From: Loxodes magnus
Taxonomy: Eukaryota; Ciliophora; Karyorelictea; Loxodida; Loxodidae
DNA: 64,000 nt
Assembly (NCBI GenBank): GCA_946699065.1
Contig: CAMPDV010000102.1
Coordinates: 682,001 to 746,000, forward strand
Direction of reading: 5' to 3'
The notes below the pieces were generated by a model. That model did not search any database and was not told the origin of the DNA. It saw only the letters and a list, made by a program, of their open reading frames with translations. The translations under genes and the position numbers were made by a program. Within the stretch, counting starts at the first letter, position 1. Each line of letters opens with the position of its first letter. This document shows positions 27,161-40,097 of the stretch, one piece after another.

Positions 27161-27259
27161 ATGTTAAACAAGTTAAATAAAAAATCGGCGATAGCAGTTG
27201 CTTTATTAGTTATCATTGCATTTTTAAGTTGTTTTCACGAAAAAAAGAATAATTTTTAA
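27161..27259 (+). CDS. Possible small membrane-peptide ORF
   Basis: A short GC-richer block starting with ATG encodes a Lys-rich start, a hydrophobic run of about 15 residues (AIAVALLVIIAFLSC) and a basic end, then TAA. Under this genome's code TAA is Gln and the frame continues to about 27910 through AT-rich sequence, so the true 3' end is unknown. The end given is the first TAA. It looks like a signal anchor or tail anchor, similar in style to the C-termini of the 28.0-, 32.2- and 47.3-kb proteins. It may be an exon rather than a gene. Confidence 0.25.
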   Translation: MLNKLNKKSAIAVALLVIIAFLSCFHEKKNNF

Positions 27260-27963
27260 AATTATTAATTTATTTAAGAATATTAAAATGTATCTTTTTG
27301 CTTAGTTATATTAACTAAAGCATAAAAATAATCAAGAATTTTTTCTTATTATTTTTCCTTCCTTTATTGCTTTTTTTTGCCAATCCTATTAAAAAAGCAA
27401 GCCAAGTTTTAAAAAACTTTAAACTTTAATATAATTCATATTTATATAAAATAAAAAATTAAGTATTATTAAAAAGGATCTAATAGAATAAATATCTCCT
27501 TTAAATAAAAAGATAATATTTTAAGTTGTACCTTATTGATATTAGACTTATATCTAAAATTCATTTATCATTATAAAATAATAGTATCTCTCACTAAAAT
27601 CTATTTTATAATATTTTGGCTAAATTAAATAAGCTAGCTAAGTATTAAAGTCTATTAACTTAATTATTTTATTACTTTTTAGCTTTATAATTCATTATAT
27701 AACTAGTAAGTTTAAATTAAATTCTACTAACTTTAGATGAGATAATCTCATTATAGTAAAACTAACTAGAGAGAAAATTATATACTTAGTAATCTATTTT
27801 GTGAATAATTAAGTATACTTATAGCAAGAAAGATTATTCCAAATAATATTTATTAAATTTTACTATTTAGATTTATAAGAATCAACATAGGACTATAAGA
27901 ATAACATTGATAGAATTAAATTCTAAGAAATTGTGATAAAAATACTATGGAAAGTAAACACTA

Positions 27964-29100
27964 ATGAATTAAAAAATAAGACAAGTTTTCATAAGAAGGT
28001 TTTAGTTGCACATTAATATTGTATTTTTTCTAATTTTATATATATTAATAATTATTATGTGGAAGGATAATTTATCTAGGATCATTAACTTATAGAAGGT
28101 GTAAAGATCTGTTTCTAAACTGAATAAAGTGGTTTCTAAAAAACAGTTTAAGATAAATAGTCAAGAGTCAACTTCTGTTTCTGGGAAAAAAATTTTGTTG
28201 CTATAGCATAATTTAACCTGAGATTAATTATAATAAGATATCTTATAGCAGACCAATGCTTTATCATTAATAAAAAGTAAAAGCAATGAAAATTTTAAGA
28301 ATTTAAAAGTAAAAAAAGTTATAAATCGCTGAAATCAGATGAATAAGGTAGTTTAAGCAATTCGAGTAAAAGATGCAGAGCAACCTAAAAATGGAGATTT
28401 AAAAGTTGAGCATAAAAGGAAATATGAATTTAAAAGCTTAAGTTCGTAAATTTCTTTTAGTTCTTAAATTTTATCTCCTCAGTCATGTAAATCCTTCAAT
28501 AATTTTAGTTTTTTTAGTGAACCAAACAGTCAATCTATTACATAAATGAATTAAGAAAAAAGTAAAGAAAATAATGAAAAGGAAATTTTATATATAAAAC
28601 AGAAAAAAAATACAAACTGTAGACCAGTTAAAAGTCTAACAAATTTGAAATTTGATAAATATTAATCTTCTATTTATTAAAAGCGGAAAAACGATAGATA
28701 AATTTAAGACGGAATTAAAGGCTAAGAGCCCACCAAAATAGATTTCAATGAGAGAAAATAAATAAAGAACTAAGGTAAATCTATTAAATTAAATTCAGAA
28801 TCTCTGATTTCAGATGTAGAAAAAATTAAAGTTTAGTCAAATTCATAGCCTCTAATTATTTAATTCCATACAAAATCAAATTAGCTAGATATAATAAGCG
28901 AGGAAAGCACTCCAATCCTAAACATGTAATAAAATCCAGTATTATTTTAAGAAATTAAAGAATAACCTACTGAATAAGTCTAAATTGAAAGCAATAATTA
29001 AAAAATTAAGAGACTAGAATTTAGAATGAAGAAGGTAATAATAATAATAAGTATAATAATTCTATTTTTTTCTTATCTTTATTGGCTAGCAAAAGAGTGA
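27964..29100 (+). CDS. Lys/Ser/Gln-rich protein with N- and C-terminal membrane segments, 378 aa
   Basis: ATG 27964 to TGA 29098-29100, one frame. Residues ~18-32 form a membrane segment (VFFLILYILIII). The middle is polar, rich in Ser, Lys, Asn and Gln, with runs such as SSQISFSSQ. Residues ~357-373 form a tail anchor (VIIIISIIILFFSYLYW) followed by LAKE and the stop. In-frame TGA at 28219 and 28330 reads as Trp (LTWD, NRWNQ). I do not recognise the family. The layout resembles the MEHL proteins at 32.2 and 47.3 kb (polar body, one C-terminal anchor and a stop within a few residues), but no clear sequence identity is seen. Confidence 0.55.
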
Positions 29101-29109
29101 GATGAAAAA

Positions 29110-32100
29110 TACTTGAATTTTATTATTTATAGTATAAGTTAGAATTCAATTATGATTTGTTAAAATCTAAATATTAATTTAAAATTTTAATATTTTATTA
29201 AACGTTTACTTTATTTTAAAGCTCGCTTTTAAAAATGATTTTACATTCTGCTTTATAAATTTTTATAAAATTTTATAATTATTAAGTAGATTAAAAGCTT
29301 TTTATCCTTTACACTTTAAAATTATCTTCACAATATCTAATATGATTTGGGTCTTGGACATAAAAATAGTAAAATGCTTATTTATTTGAGGGAATTTTTT
29401 ATAATTTATTTATAATTATTTTATGATTCAACTTTGCTTATTCTTTAATTTTTATCCCATTTAAATCTGACTTCCATTTAAGTAGCTATGTAAATTTTTT
29501 ATAAAGTAAGGTTTTAAAACTAACAACTATATGAATATCTACCTATCTTAATTTATGGAATCTAATAAATTAAATCATTTAACTGGGAATATTATAGGAA
29601 TCTTAATTAATTAAAAATAATAATAAATGAATCTTTAGTAAGAGAAAGCATTTTACATAAAGCATAATTAAAGTTAGTTAGGCTTCCTTTCTTAATTTAA
29701 GATAATATAAATTAATTTTAGTTATATTAATAAAGGGATTTACATAATAAACATTTATAAAGAAAAGTGATCTTTCATATATATAAAGTGATGCTTCAGT
29801 GATTTTGGAATAGACTAAATTTTTTAATTTAAAAATTAATTTTATTTCTAACTAACTTTCATCTAAAGCCTAAGTCTAAATTAAAATTGAAAAAATCAAT
29901 GATTACTATTATTTCTTTAATTAAAAATTAAAAATTAAAATTTATATTTATAGAAATTAAAAAAAAATTTAGATCTAAGTGTATTTGATCAGAGTAAATG
30001 AAACATAAAAATATAATGACAAAATTAAAGAAAATCTATTTTAATTTAATTTAAAAATAATTATTTCATATTTATAAACTAAATTTAAATTTAATTTTGG
30101 CCAGTCATATCGATGTTTGTTATTTTTATTTATTTAATTAAATTATGAATTCTAATTTTTTAATTATTTTTTTAAGGAAAAAATAAGCTTAGAAATTCTC
30201 AGAAATTTAAAACTCTATCAATGAGGCTATAAAGAGTAAAGTAAAATTAAAAAAATGAATAAATTAAGCTAATGCGAGATAAATATTAGATTTAGTTTAT
30301 TAATTTATTTAAACATTCTTAGCTTTATAAATTTTTGATTAAAGAATTAAAGTAGCTATAACAATTCTAAAATTAGAAAAGTCATAAATAAAATTAATTT
30401 TTTAAATTTAATATTTTCTATTGCAGCAAAAATCTAAATAGACAAATATTAAGTTTAAAATAATTTGAAATATAATTATTTAGACTTATATACTCATTTA
30501 ATATAATTATTTATTTATTTTTAAGAGATATTTAATTAATTTATAGTCATAAAAATTAGTTACTAAATAAAAAAATTGTAAAATATCATAGTCACTTTTA
30601 CCAGAACTAATGGATATCTCATCTTAAAATCTTAAAGAATAATTTAATATTCATAAAATAAATTTAATTTGCTTTATCCTTGTTTAGTGGCTAATATTTT
30701 TAAATTTTTTAAAGAATACAATTAAATACTTATTCTTAAGTCATAACTAAACCAGAGTTAATTATAAAAGATATTCTATAAAATAAGCCAAACCAAGAGA
30801 AAAGCAGATGCTTTCAGATTATTTTATGTATTAAAATTTTATAATTCAGAATTTCTAATTTATATAAAATTTTAATTTTTTTATTCTTTCGAAATTTTGG
30901 AAATAATTTTAGAATTATAGAATATTTTATTTATAATTAATATTATTAAATTTTAAGTTTTTTACTTAATTTAAAAAGAGAGACAACTAGATAAATTCTT
31001 AAAGTTTTAATTATTATTTTCCTCTAAATATTTCTAGAAATTATCTAAATCTAAACTTTAAGTTAATAAAGTTATAAATACATTAAACTCTTTATTTTCC
31101 TTAATCTTAAGCTATCTTCTTAAATAATAAATATTGCTTATAAATAAATTTTGCATAAGTATGTAAATATCTTGAAAGGAGTTAGCAGTTGTAGAGAGAT
31201 GCATATAAGCATAATAAGAAATAACTTATTAGAACAGTTAATATTAAACTATAAAAATAATAAAGCATAAATAAAGAAATAAATTTTAATATAAAAATAA
31301 AATAGTAATAGATTAATATTAGCTATCTCCTTTAATTCAAATTACTATAATTTAAATTAACAATTTTTTAATTTTTGCTTGCTTATTTGATTTAAATAAT
31401 TTGTATAAATATTAAATTATAAATATTTATATAAAATAAATTTCTTTACTGATATTAAGTTTTATTTAAATAATAAAAATAAATCTAAAATAACTGAACA
31501 AAGGTTTATTTTAATCTAATACAGAATATTATAACTTTTAGACTAAAGAAATAAATTAAATAGTAAAATAGTATAATTTTTTGGATATCTGTTTAGATAG
31601 TTTCCTAAATATCTGAGTAATAAGCACATTTATCTTTTACGTTTATGATTACTATAAATATAAGTAATCAATATTCAATTTTATAATTAGATAAAAATTC
31701 TATATCTCTAAAATTTTATTAAGCATTCAATTTAATTTGACCATTTCATAAATAAATAATATAAGAGAGTTAAATGAATAGTGATTAAGAGTTTGAACCT
31801 TATAATTAGTACTTAAAAATGAAAGCAAGCTAGGCTAAATTAAAAAATAAAAATCACTTAAAAAGTTATTGATTTAGCATTCTAATAAAACTTATTAAAC
31901 TTGGAGTGAATTTTTTAAAATACTTAAATTTTTTCATAAATCTACATTAAACAAATAAAAGAAGTTTAATTGTTAGGGTTAAAAGAAAATACTATGTGAA
32001 AGATTTTAGACTATAAGCAAGATGCATAAAATCCTTACTAAGGAAAAATAATATTATAAATAAGTCTAAGAATTGAAAAACATGAGATTTACTTTGGAAA

Positions 32101-32195
32101 GAGAAAAAAAGCACATGCTAAATAGGAAAAATAAAATTTGGATTATACATTTTTATATATCTTAAATTATTTTTAACACTTACCTTATTTCCTGC
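29110..32195. other. AT-rich stretch without recognised genes
   Basis: Nothing recognisable on either strand apart from simple AT-rich repeats. Confidence 0.5.
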
Positions 32196-32208
32196 TTATT
32201 TATAAAAA

Positions 32209-32754
32209 ATGGAACATCTTAATAAATCTTAAAACAAACACAAGAGGTAATTTAGTCAATAAAAGCTAAAATATCTATATAGTAAAGGAAAAGGATAAAA
32301 TTTAAACGCTAAGTTAGAAAAATCATATGCTTAGATTTCAGCAGAAAACCTTATTCGACATGAAAACTAAATTTTAATAGAAAAAGAGAGAAAAAAAACT
32401 GTGCCTTAGTTAGATATAAAGTTGAGCCCGTTAATTATCAGAAGAAAATTGCAAAAAAGTATGTTCTTTGATAAATCTCAGAAAAGTTAGCTTGAAAATT
32501 TTATCTCACAAGTCAAATAAGCAAAAAATTCAGGCCAGAAAAGTAAATATGTACTAGAGATTGACAATAAGGACTTTTAAAAATAAAAGCATAAAAAATA
32601 AAACTAAGTATAACACAAAGGAGAAATGGAAATGCAACTTAAAGCTTACAATAGATATAAAATGCTTACAAGCGAGTTTTTTTTTGGTTTTGTTTTAATT
32701 ATCATGATAATAGTTTATAAAATCTATGCTATAATAAGTGAGAAGAAGAATTGA
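32209..32754 (+). CDS. MEHL-family tail-anchored protein, copy 1, 181 aa
   Basis: ATG 32209 to TGA 32752-32754. It is paralogous to 47343-47885 along its full length. Shared segments include the MEHL start, QKLKYLYSKG, a VPQLD..LS block with LIIRRKLQKS, and AYNRY before the anchor, ending in a membrane helix (FVLIIMIIVYKIYAIIS) and EKKN-stop. The paralogue fixes both ends and shows that TGA really terminates here. The body is rich in Lys and Gln with no Cys motif. It is probably a C-terminally anchored membrane protein facing the cytosol. Family unknown to me. Two copies, one on each strand 15 kb apart, could also mean it belongs to a mobile element. Confidence 0.75.
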
Positions 32755-33955
32755 ACTCTAAAAACTATAAGACTTTGCATTAATTTAATATCTTTAATTT
32801 AATCTTCCTAAATTTAAACTTTATGTTTTTTGTTTGCAACTTCATAGCATCTCGAACTTTTGCTTAAAAAATTTAAAACTCGTTAATTTATAAACTTAAT
32901 AAATTTTAATTTTTATTAGACTGGATTAAATATACTCTCTATTAATAATTATCTTTAAATAACTTAGAAGATAATTTTTTTAAATGTGTGCGTATATCGA
33001 AAGTATGAATGCCTCAGTTTCTATGTAATTTAGAAATTAGATTTAATGAAATAAATATTAAAACCTAAAATTATTAAATATAATCTTAATTATTTTAACT
33101 AAGTCTCTTTTAATTCATTTCAGATTAAGTAATATCAAGTTATTTAACAAAATAGGCTTTAATTTATAAGGAATTATGTTTCTAAGGAAGAAATGATCTA
33201 GTAATTTATTTTTAAATAATACAAATTGATTTACATCAAAGTAAAAAAATAAAATATACTGGTATTAATAAAATTATATTTGAAAAATGAGATAAATAAA
33301 TTATTTTTACCAAAGTTTTCTCAGAAAGCTTAAAAAATATTTAATGCATCATAACTATTATAAAAATGTAAAATTGAAATATTTCCTCATAAAGCTAGAA
33401 AGTATAGCATCTATGAATAGTATTTTAAACTATTTAAAAAATTTAATTAATATTTCATTAAAATCAAATCAAAAATAAATTAGTTAAAAAATGTAGACAA
33501 AGTTATTCTGTTGTCATTAAATAAAATTATTAGATAAAGGTTTAGCAGGAATATAACTAGCAAGTATCATTTTATTAAAAAATTAAATTATTATCTTAAA
33601 TTGAGAAAATTGCTTTTAAGCTTGTATTAGCTAACAATTAATCAAGTAGGAGAAAATAAAATAAAGTGGGAGTTGCGGAAAGAATAAATAGAATTTAAAG
33701 TAAATTGGATTCTGTTTCTTTTATTTAAAAATTTTTAAAATAATTTAATTCTAAAAAAATTAAGGTTTTATCAAAACTAGCAAAGATACTTTAAATAAAG
33801 TTAATAAAAATAGTTAAGAAATAGAAAATATTATTACAAACTTCATATAAATAGAAATATAAGAACTAGGAAAAAATTGAAAATCATAAAATAAACTGAG
33901 TATTAAAGATTAGAAAGAAAAACGCTAATTAAATTAAGGTGATGCTAAAAGATCT

Positions 33956-34525
33956 ATGATTTATTTTAGATATAAAGATAAACGTATAACAATTTATTTA
34001 AAAGATCTAGGATTAAAAAAATTCTAATTTTGAAAAAAGAAAACGATTTATGTTGTACTTTAAAAAAATAAAAAACCGTGTCAAAACTTATATAATAATT
34101 GAGATATCTAAAGGATTTCCGAAACTTTTAGCAGCCCAAAATTCCTAAATTATCTTCTAGAAAAAGAGAATGAACAAAAATATCAATTTTAAAAATTTAT
34201 AGTAACATCAAGATTTACAACCCTTAAAGCATATCGTATAATCAAGAGCTGATAAATTAGTAAGTTGAGGAAAAAAAAAGAAAAGAAATTTCTGAAAAAG
34301 AAACAATACTTATGGTATGAAATCAAATAACTTTTCTTCAGAAAATGTTAGACATTTAGTCAATTCATAAATCAAAATTAAAAAAGTCAAAAATAATAGA
34401 AAAATTATAAAAAATTTAAGAAATACTACATACAATTCAACACCAATAAAGTAGATTAATGGTTAAAATTACAATTTATAGAAAAAATAATTAATAAGAG
34501 AGTTAAATATGATTTAAATAAATGA
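33956..34525 (+). CDS. Lys/Gln-rich ORF of unknown function, ends uncertain
   Basis: Best-reading frame of a GC-richer island: ATG 33956, TGA 34523. Features include KDKRITIYLKDLG, SSPKFLNYLLEKENEQ and a basic region (RKKKEKKFLKKKQ). TGA near 34100 and 34250 would be Trp. The frame is also open and protein-like from about 33780, so the true start may be upstream, and the sequence after 34525 (to about 34660) still looks coding, so this TGA may be Trp too. No domain recognised. Confidence 0.4.
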
Positions 34526-34664
34526 AAAAATACACGCTTGAAAGTAAACTTTTTCCGAAATATTTTATTTACTCTGGAAGTATAGAAGGAAAATATTTAG
34601 ACATAAAGACTCCGAAAATTTTCATATTTTATAATTAAAAAACATTTTGTAGTTTATATTTAGT

Positions 34665-35085
34665 AAACTTAACTAAAAATATAATAACTGTTTTCTCTTT
34701 TTTTAAATATTTATTATTCTACCATATTAATTTTCATCTTTCTAGTGTTTTTTAAATTTCATTTTTTATATAAATTATTTTATTTTAAGAAAATAAAGAT
34801 GATTGCTTAAAGAAACAATAGATATTTTAAGTTAAGTTTTTAAATAAATAAATCAATTTCTCAAGCTTCATTGTTTTTATTTAAAAATTTTCAAATTAAA
34901 AATAGTTAAAAAATATTAATAAATATAGCATTATTATAATTCAATCATATCAGCTGATTTATTAATACTTTACAGTATCAGTTAAATTTATATTTCTATA
35001 TATTAAAATTAAAAAAATAATAATTAGAATGTTTATTGATTAATTAAACAAATCGATTTAAAATTAATTATTTTTTTATATAAAT
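34665..35085. other. AT-rich spacer
   Basis: No gene or motif seen. Confidence 0.5.
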
Positions 35086-35099
35086 GAATTAGCGTGATC

Positions 35100-35490
35100 T
35101 CACCTTTATTAAGTTAACTGCGATTAATAAAAGAAACCAAATTTTATTCTTAATAGAAGTCTAGTAATGTTCTAGCTTCACCTGGTATCTTTGTACATAT
35201 TTCTTCTTTATTCCATTTTTCAAATCAAAATTAATTACCTTCTTTCTCTAATTTCTTGCAATTCAGTCCGAAGGCAGGAGTTAAATCAGTTAAGTTAAAT
35301 TCTTTTAATGAAAAATTATTTCTGATCTCAGTCACGCCTTTTAGTGCTTTCCTATTTATGACCAGATCAAATAAATAAGGCTTATCACACAAAGGGCACG
35401 TTCTTATTTTTCCGTGGTGGTATTTATTAAAAGAGTACTTTTAATGTAGTCTACACTTTTTTTGATTACCTATCACCTAACTATAACATC
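35100..35490 (-). pseudogene. Cys/His-rich ORF, probably a decayed mobile-element ORF
   Basis: Minus-strand GC-richer island. One frame reads GNQKKCRLH, then YHHGKIRTCPLCDK, then a polar helical part (FWFEKWNKEEIC with TGA as Trp) and LNKGEITLI. The 3' end resembles that of the element at 37310-38040 (AATAAAGGTGA then CACG on the coding strand), so both may share an origin. The C..H..CPLC spacing suggests zinc binding, but I cannot name the domain. No in-frame TGA closes this frame nearby; a shift of frame would reach TGA at the shared AATAAAGGTGA. Confidence 0.4.
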
Positions 35491-35519
35491 CATTTAAAAA
35501 ATGAATATATAATAAACTA

Positions 35520-37295
35520 ATTAAGAAATTTTTTATACATTTTAGAAATTAGATAAACTTATGAAAATATTGATAAAATTATATAATAATAATAAAAATA
35601 TAATAAATTAATGTGATTCCCTCTTAATACAATCATCATGTTATTTTAGTCAAGTAAAAAAACTTTAAATACAATTCTTTGATATTATTCCAATTTTACA
35701 GTTCCATAAAAATTTTAATGGGTTCTTTAAAACTTCTTCCATAAGATCTAATATACATTAACTTTTAATAATAATATAATTGTAAATTATCTCAATTAAA
35801 ATTTTTATTTCAATATTATAAAATAAAAAGATGATATTTATTTAAGATAATTAAATTATTTAAAAGTCTAGTATATTTTATTTAAAAATCATTTTTAAAA
35901 GCTTTTAAATTAAAAGGAAAAATTAATTATACTCATTTTAAAATTTGGTCGTGATTTCGAGTAATTTGGTTTAAAAAAATTTCATATTATAAAAATAAAT
36001 AAAACATTAATTAAAGATTATGCTAATGAAGTCTTTTAAAGTATAATTATAAAATGTATAATAAATTGGTATGATTTAATATAAATTAAAAATTTTAATT
36101 ACTTTTTATTCTTTAAAACTTTAATTAATATCTGTTCATAGTAAAATAAAATTTGAAAAATAATTATAAAAGTAAATTTATAAATAGTAATAAAATATTA
36201 TTCTAGATAGCACATAAAACTTTATAATTATTATATTTTATTCAATAAAATTTAACATTATAATAAACATTTATTAAAGAAGTATTTATGTATTATAATT
36301 AGTTTTAAAGAATTAAATTGAAAGATAATTAAAAAAAGTTTAATATTATTTAAGATGAAATCAAATCAAGTATAATTAAGTAAAATTTTATTTTTAATTT
36401 GAAAGTAAATTAATCAATTAGTTTATAAATGCCTTGACTAATAAATTAATATGATGATTAAAATAAAATAAATTAAATTAAATTATATTGTCAATAAAAT
36501 ATAAGATTATAAATAGAAAAAGTAAGAAATGTTTATTATTTATTATAAATTAATAACTAATTTAATTTAATTTAATTATCATATATATTTTTAATCAAAC
36601 ATAAATGATATTTTAATTATTTTTAATAGTTAAATTTAATAATATAAATAAAAAGAATGAATAATTTAATATCCATTTATAACTTATTAAAAAGAAAAAA
36701 CTTTCATTTACAACCAATTTAAATAGAAATATTTTACCCAAAAAATAAAATATTTAATTTGGAACAAAGTTAATCTCTTTTACTAACATTAAAATATAAC
36801 AAAGTTTAGATATTCAATTGTTATAGGAATAAATTATTAAAGGGAGGAATTTATTAAATAATAATAATCTAAATTGAAATAATATTTATTTTTAATAGAT
36901 TATCTCAGCTTTTGCTTTAAAGTTTTTATTGTAGAAATTAATTAAAATAATTTGATATCAACTATAAAAATATTTAAAAAAATTGTTAATTTTTCAATTT
37001 TTTAGACAATTTTAAACTATAAAAATAAATTTTATATAAAAATGAAATTTAATAAAAATAATATTTTTTTATAAAATATAAAAGTGAAAATTTAACTAAT
37101 ACTCTATTCCTAAAAAATACTGTTAAATATTTGCTTAAAATTAGATAAAACAATTTTTAATCAAAAATGATAAAAATTTAAAGGAATATTTCTTTTTTGG
37201 TAATAAAAGCAATATAGTATTCTGATTTTTCTCTTTGCAAGTAAAAATTAAATTTTACTAAATATTAAAATTTTCATATCATAATTATAATAATA
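35520..37295. other. AT-rich stretch without recognised genes
   Basis: Nothing recognisable; very low complexity. Confidence 0.5.
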
Positions 37296-37309
37296 ATAAT
37301 TAATCAACG

Positions 37310-38040
37310 TGGAGTCACCTTTATTTGGTTTTCCATGAATTAATAGCTTAATGTTAAGTAATAGAAACTTCAAATTTGTCTGGATCAAGTCTATCATAAA
37401 TCTTCAAGCCTTTTAATTTATTTTTACTAATTTTTTCCTATAAGTCAATTCCCATTCATTTCTAATTGAACTCATTGACTGCTCGCTAAATATGTGGAGC
37501 TTCTTTAGTTGAAATATTTTTTCCTTTAAATTTTTCCTTCTTGAATACAATAGATTCTAAAAATATTTTCCAATTATTTTTCTATAATTCTTTTTTCTTT
37601 AAATCTAAACTGGAAGTAATTCAGTACTTTATGTCTAGGTCTCTTGCAATATCAGCATGTCGAAATTTTCCAATAGGAAATATAATTTGTTGACGTTGAC
37701 TGTTCGAGATCCATTGGATCATTCATCTATATTTTTTAGAGGAATATGTTTTCAGTCAACTCTGCAAATTGGTTGAATTTTGTTTTTAGTTGTACTATCT
37801 GATATTTTCCGATTATTTATTTTCAATTTTTTGTTTTTTTATTAAAATCAGATATTCGATTTTCCTTTCGAGTTCTTATATTGTTCTTAGGAGTTTAAAA
37901 TTTTCTAATTACATAGCTTGGAGTTCTTAAAGTATTTTTTACTGATTCTTGACTTGATTGAGATGCAGCCTTTTAAGAAGAGATTTTTTTGCAAGAAATT
38001 TTAGATTTTTCCTTTTTTTACAGTATATAAATTTTTTTAA
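37310..38040 (-). pseudogene. Decayed zinc-knuckle ORF (copy F)
   Basis: On the minus strand one frame reads a helical region, then NDPMDLEQ and the knuckle CWYCKRPRHKV, where the first W is TGA. NDPM before the knuckle is shared with copy B (51.0-51.9 kb), and DPMEIE occurs in copy D (57.1 kb). Downstream of the knuckle another frame is clearly better (RHADIARDLDIKYW.., KEKFKGKN), matching the KGK block of copy B. So the locus is homologous but frameshifted. The knuckle's last Cys is replaced by Tyr. It appears to be a dead copy. Confidence 0.5.
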
Positions 38041-38989
38041 ATATAGTACCATGGACTATAATATTAAATTAATATACAAATTTTTAAAAGAAAAACTCGT
38101 TTAGAATATTAAAAAGTCTTTATACATTTTTGAATTTAATTTAAGCTTAAATTCAATTAAAAAAAATTATTTCTAGAACTTTATCAACTTTATATTGAAA
38201 AAAGAATATAAACATACATAATAAATCTTATTAAAAAATTATTTAATTTGTGTAAAAAAGGGATTAATATAAAAAAAAAAATTCAAAAAACAACGTATAA
38301 AAACTTAATTAAATTAGATCAATTATAGTTGAGAAAAAAACTTAGATAATAAATTAAAAAAATAATCAAAGCTTATTTATGATCTTTAGATAAATAAATA
38401 TCGATAGTAAGAAAGTATACAAATTACTAACTTTAACATTTAGGAAAATAAGACATAGAAAATTACCTGATATAAATTATTCATCATTTAGAATATAAAA
38501 GAAGCTTTGATAATTAATTTAATATAATAAATTTTAAATATTTATCTTAAGAAAAAATGATTTATTTAAATGGAGATATAATTAGCAATATTTAATTAAA
38601 AATTTGTTAAGAGAATATTTTATTTCGTAACTAAATATCTCTAAATTTATTTTATATGATTAAGTTAAAATTAGCAGAACATTAAATTACTAATATGAAA
38701 ATTAAATAAATACTCTGCTTAAAAATGTAGGAAATTTTATAATTGAAAAAAAGATAATAGAAACGAGAAATTATTAAAAAATAAATTTAATATATTAATC
38801 ATTATTTTACAAAATAAATATCTAAGTTTTTATTCAATTTTTAAATTAAAAAAAATTTTATTTAATTTCTAGAAAATTTTTAAAACTTAATGCATCAAAG
38901 TTATTTGAAAATATATTGTAGATATTTCGATATTAAATTAAATTAAATTAAATTATTAAATTAAGAAATATAATGTTCGGCTTTCAGTT

Positions 38990-39760
38990 TAATAAAATAA
39001 TTTTTTATGATAAAAACTCTCCTTCTTAAACTCTTTGCCTTCATTATTGTTTTGATTTGACTTTTTTTTAATTATTTTGTTTCTCTTCTTCTTTAATCTT
39101 TGCTCATATTAAAAATAATTATTTAAAGTTTTCTTTATTTCATATTACTAATGGGTTTAGTTTTCGCTCAATCATCCTTAAAATCAAGTTATTTGTAAAT
39201 GTTTTTGTTTTATTTTATACATGTTTTTTATCTTAAGATCAATATCTTCTAATATTTATTTATTCTTTTTTGTAACTTAATTAATTAAAAGTTGATTATA
39301 TTCTAGCTTCTCTTTCAAGTTTTTTTTCTATTTTTTATTAATTTAATTTTTTATTTGATATTTATTATTTCTTTCTTTTCAAATTTTTGTTTGTGCATCG
39401 ATTTTATAATGTTTCTTGAATCTAAAGACTGTTTTCTTATATAATTTATCTGTAATATTAGCGATCAAAGACTTGTTCAAATTTTTCTTATTGCTTACAA
39501 ATACATAATATTTACTCTTAATCAAAATGTCTTTCTTTCTTAGAGATCAGCTCTAAAAAATATTAATTGCGTTATAAGTATATAAATTAATTTTTATTAT
39601 TTTATTAATTCTTTGTTTGTTGTTATATATGTAATTTTTTTTATTTAGTCTCATTTTTATATTGTTTATAAATTATTTTTGCTGTTTTCATATCTTATAT
39701 TCTCTTAATTGTTTCCTTGAAAAATTTTGTTTGCTTTTTATTTAGATTTCTTTATTTTTC
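38990..39760 (-). CDS. Possible Lys/Gln/Asn-rich coiled-coil ORF, frame unresolved
   Basis: The minus strand reads as a long charged, Gln-rich sequence with several alternatives open. The best one has FLELISKKERHFDQEQ and IERKLNPLVIWNKENF. No domain, no clear start or stop. This could be real low-complexity coding sequence or decayed element DNA. Confidence 0.25.
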
Positions 39761-40097
39761 GATATTAAAAATTTATTAATTTAATGTAAATTAATTAAGT
39801 AAATTATAATTGAAAATTAAATTGAATTTCAAAATACGGTATCATATATCTTATTTTTGAATTAATAATTGTTCTTAGATAAAATTATTATAAAAAGTCT
39901 GTTGTATTTTTAGCAAGCAATCATAATATGATTTATAGATAAACTTATATAACTTATTTATTTAGCTAAATTTTATATTTTATGCAATTATTCACTTATT
40001 ATTATTATTATATAATGAAATGATAAAATTTATTTAATTTAATAAATAAAGCTAAAATTATTTTTACAACAAAATGTTTTAAAAACTTAAAAAGAGA

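Noticed and set aside
37310..38040. Three overlapping real genes in three frames
   Set aside because: With only TGA as stop all frames are easily open. Homology to the zinc-knuckle family switches frame once, which fits one frameshifted copy.
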